Shown here piece after piece: positions 12,771 through 21,850 of a stretch of DNA of 32,475 nucleotides. Both the position numbers and the translations under genes were made by a program. The stretch is taken from positions 1 to 32,475 of the forward strand of contig CALCMD010000121.1 in assembly GCA_937965795.1 (NCBI GenBank). Reading direction: 5' to 3'. The DNA is from an uncultured Lachnospiraceae bacterium. GTDB taxonomy: Bacteria; Bacillota; Clostridia; Lachnospirales; Lachnospiraceae. Numbering within the stretch: the first letter of the stretch is position 1; every line of letters starts with the position of its first letter. The notes beneath the pieces were generated by a model. The model saw only the letters and a list, made by a program, of their open reading frames with translations, did not search any database and was not told the origin of the DNA.

Positions 12771-13262
12771 TTACAAATGGGAGAAACCCATGCTCTCTAC
12801 CCACTTTTTCAATTCAGTCTCCGCTACTCTTCCGTTCAACATTTTTCCCGGTTTCAGTATCGCTCCGGGACAACTCGGTTTCAGATTTTCATTTACCCTG
12901 CCCATGCCGCTGCCGCCGGAAGTCGCAAAAGGAATGATTGTCTTGCCAGAAAAATCATAGCTTTCCAGAAAAGTATTGATAATCCTAGGGGCAACATACC
13001 ACCAAATCGGAAAACCGACAAATATGGTATCGTACTCCTCCAGATTCACCGTCTTGTCTGCGATTGCCGGACGGGAAGTTTTATCATTCATCTCCACCGA
13101 GCTTCTGCTTTTCTTATCCATCCAGTCCAGATCGGCGCGGGTATAAGGAACCTCCGGTTTAATTTCATAAAGATCAGCCTGTGCCGTGTCCGCCAGTTTT
13201 TTTGCCGCCTTTGCAGTTACACCACTTGCCGAAAAATAAGCTACTAAAATTTTCTTACTCAT
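12771..13262 (-). CDS. Flavodoxin
   Basis: The 163-residue protein has the FMN-phosphate loop region near the N-terminus (ILVAYFSASGVTAKAA), the GFPIWWYVAP loop with the isoalloxazine-stacking Trp, and TSGGSGMG at about 114-121. Flavodoxins of this flavodoxin_4 type carry electrons for quinone or nitro reductions in anaerobes. It is last in a leftward run with the MATE exporter and a lipoprotein paralogue that shares SYDFSGKTI. A cytosolic location is expected since no signal peptide is seen. The ATG has AGGAGG upstream. Confidence 0.92.
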   Translation of the reverse strand: MSKKILVAYFSASGVTAKAAKKLADTAQADLYEIKPEVPYTRADLDWMDKKSRSSVEMNDKTSRPAIADKTVNLEEYDTIFVGFPIWWYVAPRIINTFLESYDFSGKTIIPFATSGGSGMGRVNENLKPSCPGAILKPGKMLNGRVAETELKKWVESMGFSHL

Positions 13263-13316
13263 AAAAATTTCCTCCTAAGATTCTAAATTTATATATTTTT
13301 TCTATATACGGAAGAA

Positions 13317-14687
13317 CTAAATTACCTGGAAGTTTTTCCATTTTCCGGACTTCTGCCGCAGGATAAAAATGACTGCCCGGATGATCCAATCGCATACCAT
13401 CGCAACAGCAATACCGATTACCCCCATATCAAGAACAATGCCGAGGAGATAGGAGAGAAACAACCGCCCTGCAATCGTGGAAGCAATGGAAACGTACATG
13501 GTAAATTTTACATCTCCCGCTGCCCGAAGTCCATTGCTGAGCGCACCGGAAAACGGATAGGCTGCCGCATTAAACACATTGTGAAGCAACACCAGCCAGA
13601 CGACGAGCTGCTTTGTTTCCGGTTCCAGCGCATAAAGCTTTAGGAAAAGTGGCGTCAGGAAAAATACAAGCAGGTTCCATGCCGTAGACAATAAGAGCGT
13701 GATCCCCGTCAGCTTTCTAAAATAATAGTCTGCTCCTTCGGTATCCCGGTTTCCCATACACTGCCCAATCACTGTGATAAAGACCGGCCCCATCGCCACA
13801 CCCGCCAATGCTGCCAAAGACCAAATACTTTGTGCCACACCGTTAGCCGCAATCTGGCAGGTTCCAAAAAGAGCCACAATGCTGCTAAGAGCCACCTTCA
13901 CGAACTGGAATACGCCATTTTCCAGGCCATTCGGAACGGCAATTCTCAAAATCCGCTTCATGGAAGAGCCATTCCACCTGAAAATCCATTCTTTTCGATA
14001 AAATACTTCATTTTTTTTACGAAGGCACAGCCATGTAATCGCCACAGCCGAAAATGTCCGGGCAATGAAAGAAGGATACGCGACACCTGCCACTCCTGCA
14101 TGAAGCACAAATACCCCAATCAGATTCCCTATTACATTGATGATATTGGAAACCACAGACAAATACATGGTTTCCTTCGTTTTTCCCAGGCTGCGGCAAA
14201 CCGCTGCGCCGGAGTTATAAATTGCCAGCGCCGGATAGGAGTAAGCAGAAATCCGGAGATAGGTTACACATGCCTCCATAACGGAATCCTCCACTTTGCC
14301 AAACATCAGCCGCAGGATTCCGTCATTTCCCGCCAGTACCAATCCCGACACAAGGGCTGAAAAAACAGTGGAGAACAGCAAAAGCTGGCTGGCAGAAGCG
14401 CCTGCGGCGTCCTTTGCGCTCCTGCCAATGTACTGGCTGATTACCACCGCTCCCCCGGATGCCAATGCAGTAAACAAATAGATAAAAATCGTATTGAACT
14501 GGTTTACCAAAGAAACACCCGAAACGGCTGCCTCTCCCGCATAGCTTACCACCAGCGTATCCGCCATTCCCACCAGCATAACCAAAAGCTGCTCGAAAAA
14601 CAGCGGAACAATCATTTCTTTTAATTTCTGACTGGAAAACAGCTCTGCCTTCTGCTCCATTTTTCCCCTCTTTTCCTGATATTCCAT
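13317..14687 (-). CDS. MATE family efflux transporter
   Basis: The 456-residue protein has about 12 membrane helices in two homologous halves. The MATE pattern is clear: LKEMIVPLFFEQLLVMLVGMADTLVVS, GEAAVSGVSLVNQ, then in the second half VPNGLENGVFQFVKVALSSI. MATE proteins export drugs or metabolites in exchange for Na+ or H+. It lies between two flavodoxin genes on the same strand, downstream of a LysR regulator. The cluster may respond to a redox-active or quinone-like compound, which is inference. Confidence 0.93.
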   Translation of the reverse strand: MEYQEKRGKMEQKAELFSSQKLKEMIVPLFFEQLLVMLVGMADTLVVSYAGEAAVSGVSLVNQFNTIFIYLFTALASGGAVVISQYIGRSAKDAAGASASQLLLFSTVFSALVSGLVLAGNDGILRLMFGKVEDSVMEACVTYLRISAYSYPALAIYNSGAAVCRSLGKTKETMYLSVVSNIINVIGNLIGVFVLHAGVAGVAYPSFIARTFSAVAITWLCLRKKNEVFYRKEWIFRWNGSSMKRILRIAVPNGLENGVFQFVKVALSSIVALFGTCQIAANGVAQSIWSLAALAGVAMGPVFITVIGQCMGNRDTEGADYYFRKLTGITLLLSTAWNLLVFFLTPLFLKLYALEPETKQLVVWLVLLHNVFNAAAYPFSGALSNGLRAAGDVKFTMYVSIASTIAGRLFLSYLLGIVLDMGVIGIAVAMVCDWIIRAVIFILRQKSGKWKNFQVI

Positions 14688-14756
14688 ACTTTACTCCAGG
14701 ATGCCATTTGTTACGAGCCATTCATGGAGCTTTCCTTTCCATTTGACGCTTCTTCT

Positions 14757-15485
14757 TTATTCTGCGCGCACACCCAGGCCAAGACTGTTTACCCACTCCA
14801 TGACCGTATCCTGGGAATCGCTGCCATTGAGCCTCTTCCCGTCAAGCCATGCAGCGCCGCTGGTAAGCTGTTCCAGACCGGAGGCGCTTGAAGCAATGCC
14901 GCTGCCGCCGGATGTACAGAAGGGAACGATGGTCTTGCCGGAGAAATCATAACTTTCCAGAAAGGTGCTGACGATTCTCGGCGCCTCTCCCCACCAGATC
15001 GGATAACCAAGAAATACAAGGTCATATTGCTCCATGTTCTCCACCGAACCAGAAATGTCCGGCCGGGCAGACGGATCATTCATTTCAATGGTGCTGCGGC
15101 TGTTATCATCATTGTAGTTAATATCTGCATCTGTGTAGGGGGCTTCCGGAACAATTTCATACAGATCCGCATTCAGGCCGTTTGCAATATGTTCTGCCAC
15201 GCCTTCCGTTGTGTTGGTAGCGGAGAAATAGGCCACCAGCACCTTCCTTTCTTCTACTGCGGTATCCTTTTCAGACTCCTGCCCTGTTTGTTCCGTTTCG
15301 TTCATCCGCACATCCCCGCTTTCCGGTGAAGATTCGTCCCCGCTGCTTTCCAGTGCAGAGATTTCCCCTGATACACGGCTCTCCGCATCAGGAGAAGCCG
15401 TCTCTGGCGTTTCCCTGTTTCCGGCACAGGCCGCAAGAGATAGGGTCATCAAAAGAGTAAGTAAAAGAGCTGCAAATTTTTTCAT
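14757..15485 (-). CDS. Lipoprotein-anchored flavodoxin
   Basis: The start is set at ATG 15485, where TTGGAGG lies 8 bases upstream; the longer frame to 15608 has no such site. The chain starts MKKFAALLLTLLMTLSLAAC, a lipoprotein signal with the LAAC lipobox. A Ser/Glu-rich linker of about 60 residues follows, then a flavodoxin domain (VLVAYFSATNTTEGVAEHI, LGYPIWWGEAP, CTSGGSGI). It should sit on the outer face of the membrane, handling electrons outside the cell. It is a paralogue of the cytosolic flavodoxin at 12771. It is separated from LysR by a 214-base leader with hairpins. Confidence 0.92.
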   Translation of the reverse strand: MKKFAALLLTLLMTLSLAACAGNRETPETASPDAESRVSGEISALESSGDESSPESGDVRMNETEQTGQESEKDTAVEERKVLVAYFSATNTTEGVAEHIANGLNADLYEIVPEAPYTDADINYNDDNSRSTIEMNDPSARPDISGSVENMEQYDLVFLGYPIWWGEAPRIVSTFLESYDFSGKTIVPFCTSGGSGIASSASGLEQLTSGAAWLDGKRLNGSDSQDTVMEWVNSLGLGVRAE

Positions 15486-15555
15486 GGTTTTATCCTCCAA
15501 TGTCATCTTCGGCCTCCTCATGCACATAGCAAGCGCCCTCTGCAAATTTTGTTCC

Positions 15556-15688
15556 ATGCGCGAAGCTGCGCATTTCTTTTCTCGCATAAAAAGCACTTTC
15601 TTATGCAAGAAAAAATGTAGATGCAGAGAAAAAGTGGATGCACTTTTTTCTACACCTACATTATAATTCGAGCGATGAGTTATAGCAA
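15556..15688 (-). promoter_or_regulatory. Promoter and leader hairpins of the flavodoxin/MATE operon
   Basis: On the minus strand TTGCTA (15683-15688) - 17 bp - TATAAT (15660-15665) is a good promoter, framed by TATAA/TTATA (15662-15666, 15680-15684), a plausible LysR box. The transcript would begin with GAAAAAGTG/CACTTTTT (15628-15636, 15641-15648) and later contains ATGCGC/GCGCAT (15556-15561, 15568-15573). The first hairpin with its A and T tracts could act as an attenuator. Confidence 0.5.
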
Positions 15689-15699
15689 ATACTTAGTTT

Positions 15700-16590
15700 T
15701 TATGCCTGTCTTATGCCTAAAAGGTATCTCATGTGTTCTATGAATTTTGTTGCCGCCAAACTAAACGGCTGCTGCTTTTTCCAGGCAAATACGCTGCTCG
15801 CCGTAAGTTCCGGACATAGCGGACGATAGGCAATTTTCTCTTTATCCCAAAAAGGCACAGAACCTTCAATAATCATAGAGTAAGCCAAGCCTCTATGAAC
15901 CATAAGGACGCTGTTTGTGGTTAAATTACTGGTAAAGAGAATCTTTTTTTCCTGAAAAGAATCTCCAAACCAGTTGGATAATTCATTCTGCACGTTTGTC
16001 CGTCTTGGAAGAATGAGAGGCATGTTCTCTAAGTCTTTTGCGCTCACCGTTTCTTTCTCCGCAAGTGGATCATCCGGACGCATTAAGACAACCCACCGTT
16101 CTTTTCCCTTCCATCGAATAAAATCAAACTTTTCTATATCCACCGGCTCCAGCAATACGCCAATATCAATCAGCCCCTTTTCCATCTGTTCCTTTACCAG
16201 ATCGGCATTACCTGTAAAAATATCGAAAGTGACAAGCGGATACTTTTCACAAAAAGTTTCAATAATTTCCGGCAGCGCCTGCACGGCTGCCAGTTCTCCG
16301 CCGCCAATAACAATCCTGCCTTCCACAAGTTCGTCCTGCTCAATTAATTCTCTTTCTGTCCGGTCAACCAAAGACAAAATTTCCTCTGCCCGCCGCCGCA
16401 ATAATATTCCCTCGTTTGTTAAGGTAATCTTTTTCGCGCCCCTGTAAAACAGCTTAACGCCAACTTCTTCCTCCAACTGCGATAGCTGGCGGCTAAGCGT
16501 TGGCTGTGTAATATGTAAGACTTCTGCGGCACGGTTGATTCCCTCCTCACGGACAACTGCTAAGAAATAACGCAGCACTCGTATTTCCAT
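15700..16590 (-). CDS. LysR-family transcriptional regulator
   Basis: The 296-residue protein has the LysR winged HTH at residues 1-62 (LRYFLAVVREEGINRAAEVL, QPTLSRQLSQLEEEVG), a linker helix and a two-lobed effector domain at about 90-290. It is the usual LTTR length. The gene lies upstream of the flavodoxin-MATE-flavodoxin genes on the same strand, and a box between them fits LTTR control. The effector is unknown; a quinone or other electrophile is a guess from the flavodoxins. The start has AGGAGG 8 bases upstream. Confidence 0.93.
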   Translation of the reverse strand: MEIRVLRYFLAVVREEGINRAAEVLHITQPTLSRQLSQLEEEVGVKLFYRGAKKITLTNEGILLRRRAEEILSLVDRTERELIEQDELVEGRIVIGGGELAAVQALPEIIETFCEKYPLVTFDIFTGNADLVKEQMEKGLIDIGVLLEPVDIEKFDFIRWKGKERWVVLMRPDDPLAEKETVSAKDLENMPLILPRRTNVQNELSNWFGDSFQEKKILFTSNLTTNSVLMVHRGLAYSMIIEGSVPFWDKEKIAYRPLCPELTASSVFAWKKQQPFSLAATKFIEHMRYLLGIRQA

Positions 16591-16651
16591 TGCGATACCT
16601 CCTGCACAAATAGTTGTTTTTATAATGATAGCCTGGATATGCCCACGCCTT

Positions 16652-16948
16652 TCACCCCCCCTGCTCTCTTTCTCTTACCGTCACCCGGACACTATCGCCT
16701 GGCTGCTTTCCGATCCTGGAACGTATGTCTTTTCTCACGCCTATGATATAACATACGCTCCCATCCTCATTTTTTACACCCATATTTACAATGCTGCCGT
16801 CATATTTTTCTCCGTCAAACGTGGCGTGTACTTTTACCCTTCCCCGTCCGAATTCTTTCCTGATATCGTAAGGAAATACAACATAAGCGCCGCCTGTTTC
16901 ACCCGCTCTGTAAAGCAGGGATTCATATTCATATACTTTATAGTTCAC
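16652..16948 (-). CDS. DUF1905 beta-barrel domain protein
   Basis: The 98-residue protein follows the DUF1905 pattern: GGAYVVFPYDIRKEFGRGRVKV, ATFDGEKYDGSIVNMG, then GVRKDIRSRIGKQPGDSVRV. The domain is a small barrel often found with a C-terminal YdeI-like domain, which is absent here. Its role is unknown. It lies upstream of LysR on the same strand but is probably separate from its regulon. Confidence 0.88.
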   Translation of the reverse strand: MNYKVYEYESLLYRAGETGGAYVVFPYDIRKEFGRGRVKVHATFDGEKYDGSIVNMGVKNEDGSVCYIIGVRKDIRSRIGKQPGDSVRVTVREREQGG

Positions 16949-17079
16949 CGCCGCACCTCATCCAGTCTATTTTCCCCAGTATATCATGAAATCCCACAGT
17001 TGAAAAGGCATACGCATTATTTCCAGATTGCTCATCCCCTTTTCACCTTCTAAAGTTCATTAAGTGGCTGTCCCGCTCC

Positions 17080-17760
17080 TTATTCAAAATTCACAGCTTC
17101 TATATTTAATTCAAAGTGAGAATGATCCGTCTTTAACATTCCTTCCTTTTGCAGCTTCGACAATTCCACAGACATCGCCGCCCGCTCCACGCAGAGGAAA
17201 TCTGCCAGTTGCTGTCGGTCAAACGGAATGTCAAAAGACAGGGAATTCTGCCGGAAGGACTCGGCAGACAAATAAGACAGCAGTTTATCCCGTGTCTTTC
17301 GCTTGCTCATATGCGTAATCTTATCATGGAATACCAGCGTTTTCCTCGCAAATGCAGTTATCAGATTACGAATCAAACGGTTATGGCAGCCACACGCAGA
17401 AGAACACACCGTCAGCAAGCGGGTAATATCCATCTTTATGATTCTGCATGGCTCTGTCGCAACCACGCTGACACTTAGAACCGCATTCGGAATAACCGCA
17501 AAAGACTCTGCAAAAAAATCTCCCGGAACAAGCCTCGTTATCACATTCCGGTTTCCCCATAAATCCTCCTGGATGACCAACGCCTCTCCTGACGCCAAAA
17601 GACCAAGCGCATCCGTTTTGTCTCCTGCGCGGAGAATATATTCCTTCTTCTCTCTTGTCTCTGTTTCTGTCCCTATGCAATGCAGGGAAGACAAAATCTC
17701 ATCCTCTGACAATCCCTGAAACAAAGCACACTTTCTTAAAACCGATAAATAATTTTTCAA
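17080..17760 (-). CDS. Crp/Fnr-family regulator, likely controls hcp
   Basis: I place the start at TTG 17760 (226 residues) because GGAGG lies 7 bases upstream. The ATG at 17790 has no binding site and sits inside a palindromic operator. Residues 5-115 form a cyclic-nucleotide-binding-like sensor (LRKCALFQGLSEDEI, GEALVIQED, VPGDFFAES), then a dimer helix and an HTH with FDRQQLADFLCVERAAMSVE. It lacks the four-Cys cluster of true FNR. Divergent Crp/Fnr genes next to hcp are known as HcpR-type regulators of nitrosative stress genes. That role is inferred from the neighbour. Confidence 0.88.
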   Translation of the reverse strand: MKNYLSVLRKCALFQGLSEDEILSSLHCIGTETETREKKEYILRAGDKTDALGLLASGEALVIQEDLWGNRNVITRLVPGDFFAESFAVIPNAVLSVSVVATEPCRIIKMDITRLLTVCSSACGCHNRLIRNLITAFARKTLVFHDKITHMSKRKTRDKLLSYLSAESFRQNSLSFDIPFDRQQLADFLCVERAAMSVELSKLQKEGMLKTDHSHFELNIEAVNFE

Positions 17761-17773
17761 AAAACCGCCTCCG

Positions 17774-17789
17774 TGTTTGAATTCAAACA
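17774..17789. promoter_or_regulatory. 16-bp palindrome, Crp/Fnr-type operator
   Basis: TGTTTGAATTCAAACA is a perfect 16-bp palindrome immediately upstream of the SD of the Crp/Fnr gene. Related half-sites ATTTGAAC (17855-17862) and GTTCAAAT (17900-17907) lie on the hcp side. Autorepression and control of hcp are inferred. Confidence 0.7.
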
Positions 17790-17929
17790 TATTTCTTTTT
17801 CATATTGTACTATACTCTGCCCATGAAAACAAGAAAACCAACATCGAATGATGTATTTGAACTGACTGCATGAAATCAGGGCATTGCATAGATTCCGAAG
17901 TTCAAATCTTACAATAGGAGGATTCTTTT

Positions 17930-19528
17930 ATGAAAAAGAAAATGTTTTGTTATCAGTGTGAACAGACTGCCGGCTGCGCTGGCTGCATGGGAAACGCCGG
18001 TGTATGCGGAAAATCGGCAAAAACCGCAGGATTACAGGATAAGCTGACCGGAGCTCTGATTGGTCTGGCACGTGCCGCAAAAGGAAATACTGCATCCACG
18101 GATCACACTTACCGCACACTGATTGAAGGACTGTTTACCACAATTACGAATGTAAGTTTCGATGATGATGCCATCATCCGACAGATTGAAAAGACACACC
18201 GTGAAAAATCCATCCTTGCTCCTATGTGCGGGGGCCTCAGTTCCTCTTGCAGTCAAGCTGAGGATTATGACATGAACCTTCTGTGGAATGCAGAGGAGGA
18301 CATCCGCTCCCTGAAATCCCTGATCCTGTTCGGACTCCGTGGGATGGCTGCTTACGCATACCATGCACTCATGCTTGGATATTCTGATACGGAAGTCAAC
18401 CGCTTTTTTTGTGAAGGGCTGTTTAAAATCGGATATGAAGAGAATCCAGATGTATTGCTTCCAACCGTGCTGAAGGTTGGCGAGATAAATCTGAAATGTA
18501 TGGCGCTCCTTGACCGGGCAAATACAGAAACCTACGGCACTCCCATTCCGACCAGCGTACCCCTCACCATTGAAAAAGGGCCATTCATTGTTGTGACCGG
18601 ACACGATCTGAAAGACTTGCAGGTTCTTCTGGAACAGACCAGCGGAAAGGGAATCAATATTTATACACACGGTGAAATGCTTCCCGCCCATGCCTATCCG
18701 GAACTGAAAAAATACCCCCATCTGAAAGGGAATTTTGGTACTGCATGGCAAAACCAGCAAAAAGAGTTCGCAGATATTCCCGCACCAGTTTTATTCACCA
18801 CGAACTGCCTGATGCCTCCGAAAGCAAGCTATGCTGACCGTGTATTCACCACAGAAGTGGTAGCTTTTCCTGGAATAGCACATATTGATGATCGCAAAGA
18901 TTTCACCCCGGTTCTTGAAAAAGCGCTCTCCCTCGGCGGATATCCGGAAACTATGCACTATACCGGCATCAATGGCGGCGCAGAAGTCACGACAGGCTTT
19001 GGGCATGGAACGGTGCTCTCCGCCGCAGACAAAATTGTCCAGGCTGTCAAAGACGGCGCCATCCGGCACTTTTTCCTTGTTGCCGGATGTGACGGCGCAA
19101 AACCCGGACGTAACTATTATACCGAATTTGTGAAGCAGACCCCTGCCGACAGCATCGTGCTGACACTGGCCTGCGGTAAATACCGTTTTAACGACCTTGC
19201 CCTCGGCGAGATTGGAGGACTGCCCCGAATGATGGATATGGGACAATGCAATGATGCTTACAGCGCCATCCGGGTAGCTTCTGCACTTACAGAAGCCTTT
19301 GGATGCAGCATAAATGAACTGCCGCTTTCCTTTGTGCTTTCCTGGTATGAGCAAAAGGCGGTATGTATTCTGCTGACGCTGCTTCATCTCGGCGTCAAGA
19401 ACATTCGCCTCGGCCCATCCCTGCCCGCTTTCCTTTCTCCCAATATTTTAAATTTCCTTGTGGAAAATTACGGGATTGCTCCAATTACCACACCGGAAGA
19501 AGATTTGAAAACTTTATTGGGCAACTGA
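17930..19528 (+). CDS. hcp: Hybrid cluster protein (hydroxylamine/NO reductase)
   Basis: The 532-residue protein has the N-terminal Fe-S Cys motif (MFCYQCEQ, then CAGC and VCGK; Cys7, 10, 19 and 26). It also has the later hybrid-cluster ligands: His/Cys in VTGHD, TTNCLMPP, VAGCDGAKPG and LACGKYRF. Length and order fit class I Hcp. It reduces NO or hydroxylamine in the cytoplasm of anaerobes and is typically induced by nitrosative stress. The ATG has AGGAGG upstream. The divergent Crp/Fnr gene is its likely regulator. A long hairpin terminator follows. It is a single-gene unit with no hcr reductase beside it. Confidence 0.96.
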   Translation: MKKKMFCYQCEQTAGCAGCMGNAGVCGKSAKTAGLQDKLTGALIGLARAAKGNTASTDHTYRTLIEGLFTTITNVSFDDDAIIRQIEKTHREKSILAPMCGGLSSSCSQAEDYDMNLLWNAEEDIRSLKSLILFGLRGMAAYAYHALMLGYSDTEVNRFFCEGLFKIGYEENPDVLLPTVLKVGEINLKCMALLDRANTETYGTPIPTSVPLTIEKGPFIVVTGHDLKDLQVLLEQTSGKGINIYTHGEMLPAHAYPELKKYPHLKGNFGTAWQNQQKEFADIPAPVLFTTNCLMPPKASYADRVFTTEVVAFPGIAHIDDRKDFTPVLEKALSLGGYPETMHYTGINGGAEVTTGFGHGTVLSAADKIVQAVKDGAIRHFFLVAGCDGAKPGRNYYTEFVKQTPADSIVLTLACGKYRFNDLALGEIGGLPRMMDMGQCNDAYSAIRVASALTEAFGCSINELPLSFVLSWYEQKAVCILLTLLHLGVKNIRLGPSLPAFLSPNILNFLVENYGIAPITTPEEDLKTLLGN

Positions 19529-19555
19529 TTTTTACCATTCTCTTTTCATGACAGA

Positions 19556-19610
19556 GAGTGTCGCAAAATAACTGATTTTATCAGTTACGGAGCGATACTC
19601 CTTTCTTTTT
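19556..19610 (+). terminator. Terminator of hcp
   Basis: GAGTGTCGC (19556-19564) pairs with GCGATACTC (19592-19600) with one G-U. Inside is TAACTGA/TCAGTTA (19569-19575, 19581-19587). CTTTCTTTTT follows. Confidence 0.85.
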
Positions 19611-19611
19611 G

Positions 19612-19869
19612 CAAAAAAACAGAAGATAGTTCAATGGTGTCCGATTCGCTCGTTTTGGATTTTTGAATGTAATTTATTGATGTTTTGCCAATGCGATACC
19701 ATACTCAATTACACAGAATTGTATGCGGTCAAGAACGGCTAATGTCCCATGTCATCACCTCCATAATCCGCTGGCTAACCGGCACTTGATTTACCATGTG
19801 CTGTTTCTGATGGGGCTGCCGAACGATGGTTGCTCTTTCCATCGTTCAGCAAATTATTTTGATTTGTTG
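19612..19869. other. Non-coding stretch with gene debris and a hairpin
   Basis: On the minus strand a GGAGGTGATGAC binding site leads into a short frame that stops after a few codons, and a second frame (RIQFCVIEYGIALAKHQ) continues out of phase, so this looks like a decayed small gene. A perfect 9-bp inverted repeat, GAACGATGG/CCATCGTTC (19821-19829, 19839-19847), lies just downstream of the ABC permease gene and may serve as its transcript end, although no T-tract follows on that strand. Confidence 0.45.
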
Positions 19870-20484
19870 TCAGCTTCTTTGTAACCGTCTTGCACTAAAA
19901 AAGACGATTGCCACACCGCTCCCTAACAACAGCAAGACTTGGTAAACACTGATGCCGTTTGAAACGGATTTGAAGATGGTTCCAATGTTTTCTACTTGTA
20001 GGACGCAGTACCAGCAAAATGATACCAAAAATCCAACTGCTGTGTTCCCTGATACGGCGCTTGCCAGAAGTCCGACAAAGCCGAGCGTTATAGTTACCGC
20101 CAGTGTTCGGAGCGCATAAGCATAAACTGGGAATGAACATCCGCCAATCCTCATATATCCTTCGAAAATGAGAATGAGCGCAACTGTGCAGGTCAGTGAA
20201 AGCATCACCCGCAGCACAACAATCATCCGATATGGAAAGGGCCGCATTGTGATGATTACGTCCATACCGCCGTTCTGCTCCGGCTTTAACAGCGGAACAA
20301 ACATAGGAAGTCCGATCAGCGCTGCCATTCGTTCCAGGCAATCCGCAGACTTCACACTGTCGAGGTTGGATGTTCCGTAGATCAGCGGGATCACGAACAA
20401 GAGCAGAAGTGCCGGGAAAAAGGTTTGTTTCATGTTAAGCCGTAAGTTTGAACCTGTGATGGCGAGTAGATTTCTGGCGTCCAA
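19870..20484 (-). CDS. ABC-2 type permease, short subunit
   Basis: The 204-residue protein has about six membrane helices (FFPALLLLFVIPLIYG, MIVVLRVMLSLTCTVALILI, LAVTITLGFVGLLASAV, GFLVSFCWYCVLQV, VYQVLLLLGSGVAIVFF). The start at TTG 20484 has AAGGGGGG 7 bases upstream; it lies 50 bases inside the previous gene. It is the last gene of the ABC operon and probably pairs with the 471-residue permease. Substrate is unknown; bacitracin-like peptide or lipid export is possible from the two-component neighbour. Confidence 0.8.
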   Translation of the reverse strand: MDARNLLAITGSNLRLNMKQTFFPALLLLFVIPLIYGTSNLDSVKSADCLERMAALIGLPMFVPLLKPEQNGGMDVIITMRPFPYRMIVVLRVMLSLTCTVALILIFEGYMRIGGCSFPVYAYALRTLAVTITLGFVGLLASAVSGNTAVGFLVSFCWYCVLQVENIGTIFKSVSNGISVYQVLLLLGSGVAIVFFSARRLQRS

Positions 20485-21850
20485 AGGTCAGCCCCCCTTT
20501 CCGCTTTTTGCTATATACAAGAACGGCCAGCCCCACAAGTGCGAAAGCAATGACGGAAATAGTAATCCTGTTTAGTGCCAGCATCTGAATATTCTCCATC
20601 ATCCGCCCGTGGCCTTTCAGGGTATTGTGTCGGATAATGAGGTCGAACAGGCCGTAATTTCCACCTTCCAGCTTATCGACGGTGGGCTTGCCAACCAGCC
20701 AGATCAGACCGGCCAGCAGGATCGCTGTATAGTTTTCCAGCAGCGCAGTCACCACCAGGCTGATTGCCATAATCAGCAAAACAGTGGGTAAAATCCACGC
20801 AAGGGTGTACTTGACAAAAGCCAGCGCATCCGCTTGAACGCCAATGCTGCCGCAGTACCGCATCAGCACAACCAGGGATTTGACCGGCAAAATGAGAATG
20901 GGAAGCATAGTCATACAGACTGCGGCGGCGTAACGGGTGCAGATCAGCTTTGCGCTGGAGATTGTTCTTGGGCAAGTCAAGCCCTGCATTTTGCGGCGTT
21001 TATCCCGCAGCATCAGGTCAACAATTACAAAGGCCGGGAGGAACAGCACGCTGATGGAAATGCTGTCGCAGTAGTACCGGGCAAAAGCGCCGGTCACCCG
21101 GTCACCCTCGTAGAACTCCCGGTGCTGCCGCTCAGTGATGGGAGCGTCCTCCATGTCGTTCCCGAAATAGTACAGTTTCAGCATTGTCCAGCTAAAATAG
21201 GAGTTGCGTCCAATCATCCGACTGACTTCCTCCATGATCTCTTTGAAGCGTTCAAACGACACTTGTATTTCAAAGCTGCCGCTTGACTGCGACGGCGTTT
21301 CGGAAGATGTGCCATCGCCGGGAACGTATTGCCATTCATCCGGCCTTATTACAAACTGCCCGTTCTCGTTTGTGCTTCCCTTGCCCGGTTCCAGGACAAA
21401 CGCGCCGCCGCCGGAGATAGGAACATCACCGATATTGGTATCTCCCGCTCCGTCTTTTGTCCCGGCCAATTCCTGTTCACGAAGCCCGGTCAGCTCCATC
21501 AGGTATTGGAGGATCACAGCCTGCTCCTTGTCGGACATGGTTTTCTCCTTGACATAGCCAAAGGGGTAATACTGATAGCAGTTATCGCGGTAATTATACA
21601 TCAGAAGTTTTGTGGCTCCGATCATCATCGTGTGTTCCATCGCTTCATCGGGGACGCTGTTGCGTTCCTCTGCGTAGTCGCCGTCCGGCGCAGTATAGAA
21701 TACCGAAGCGGGATCGTTGGTGCGGTGAAGTTCACTTTCCACGGACGGATCATATTGATAAAGGCTGACGGCCAGCAGCGCCAGAACAAGCACCCAATAC
21801 AAGACGCTCTTGGCTATTTTTTTGCACTCCATTCCAAACAGACGCATCAT
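20435..21850 (-). CDS. ABC-2 type permease with large extracellular loop
   Basis: The 471-residue protein has one N-terminal membrane helix (SVLYWVLVLALLAVSLY), then about 230 residues outside the membrane with a Gly/Ser-rich stretch, then five to six C-terminal helices (ISVLFLPAFVIVDLML onward). The large loop could recognise an extracellular substrate. It overlaps the ATPase stop by 4 bases. The C-terminal tail is basic (KKRKGGLTFGRQKSTRHHRF). Confidence 0.85.
   Translation of the reverse strand: MMRLFGMECKKIAKSVLYWVLVLALLAVSLYQYDPSVESELHRTNDPASVFYTAPDGDYAEERNSVPDEAMEHTMMIGATKLLMYNYRDNCYQYYPFGYVKEKTMSDKEQAVILQYLMELTGLREQELAGTKDGAGDTNIGDVPISGGGAFVLEPGKGSTNENGQFVIRPDEWQYVPGDGTSSETPSQSSGSFEIQVSFERFKEIMEEVSRMIGRNSYFSWTMLKLYYFGNDMEDAPITERQHREFYEGDRVTGAFARYYCDSISISVLFLPAFVIVDLMLRDKRRKMQGLTCPRTISSAKLICTRYAAAVCMTMLPILILPVKSLVVLMRYCGSIGVQADALAFVKYTLAWILPTVLLIMAISLVVTALLENYTAILLAGLIWLVGKPTVDKLEGGNYGLFDLIIRHNTLKGHGRMMENIQMLALNRITISVIAFALVGLAVLVYSKKRKGGLTFGRQKSTRHHRFKLTA

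Noticed and set aside
18791..19387. 198-codon minus frame opposite hcp
   Set aside because: Shadow of a clearly real gene.
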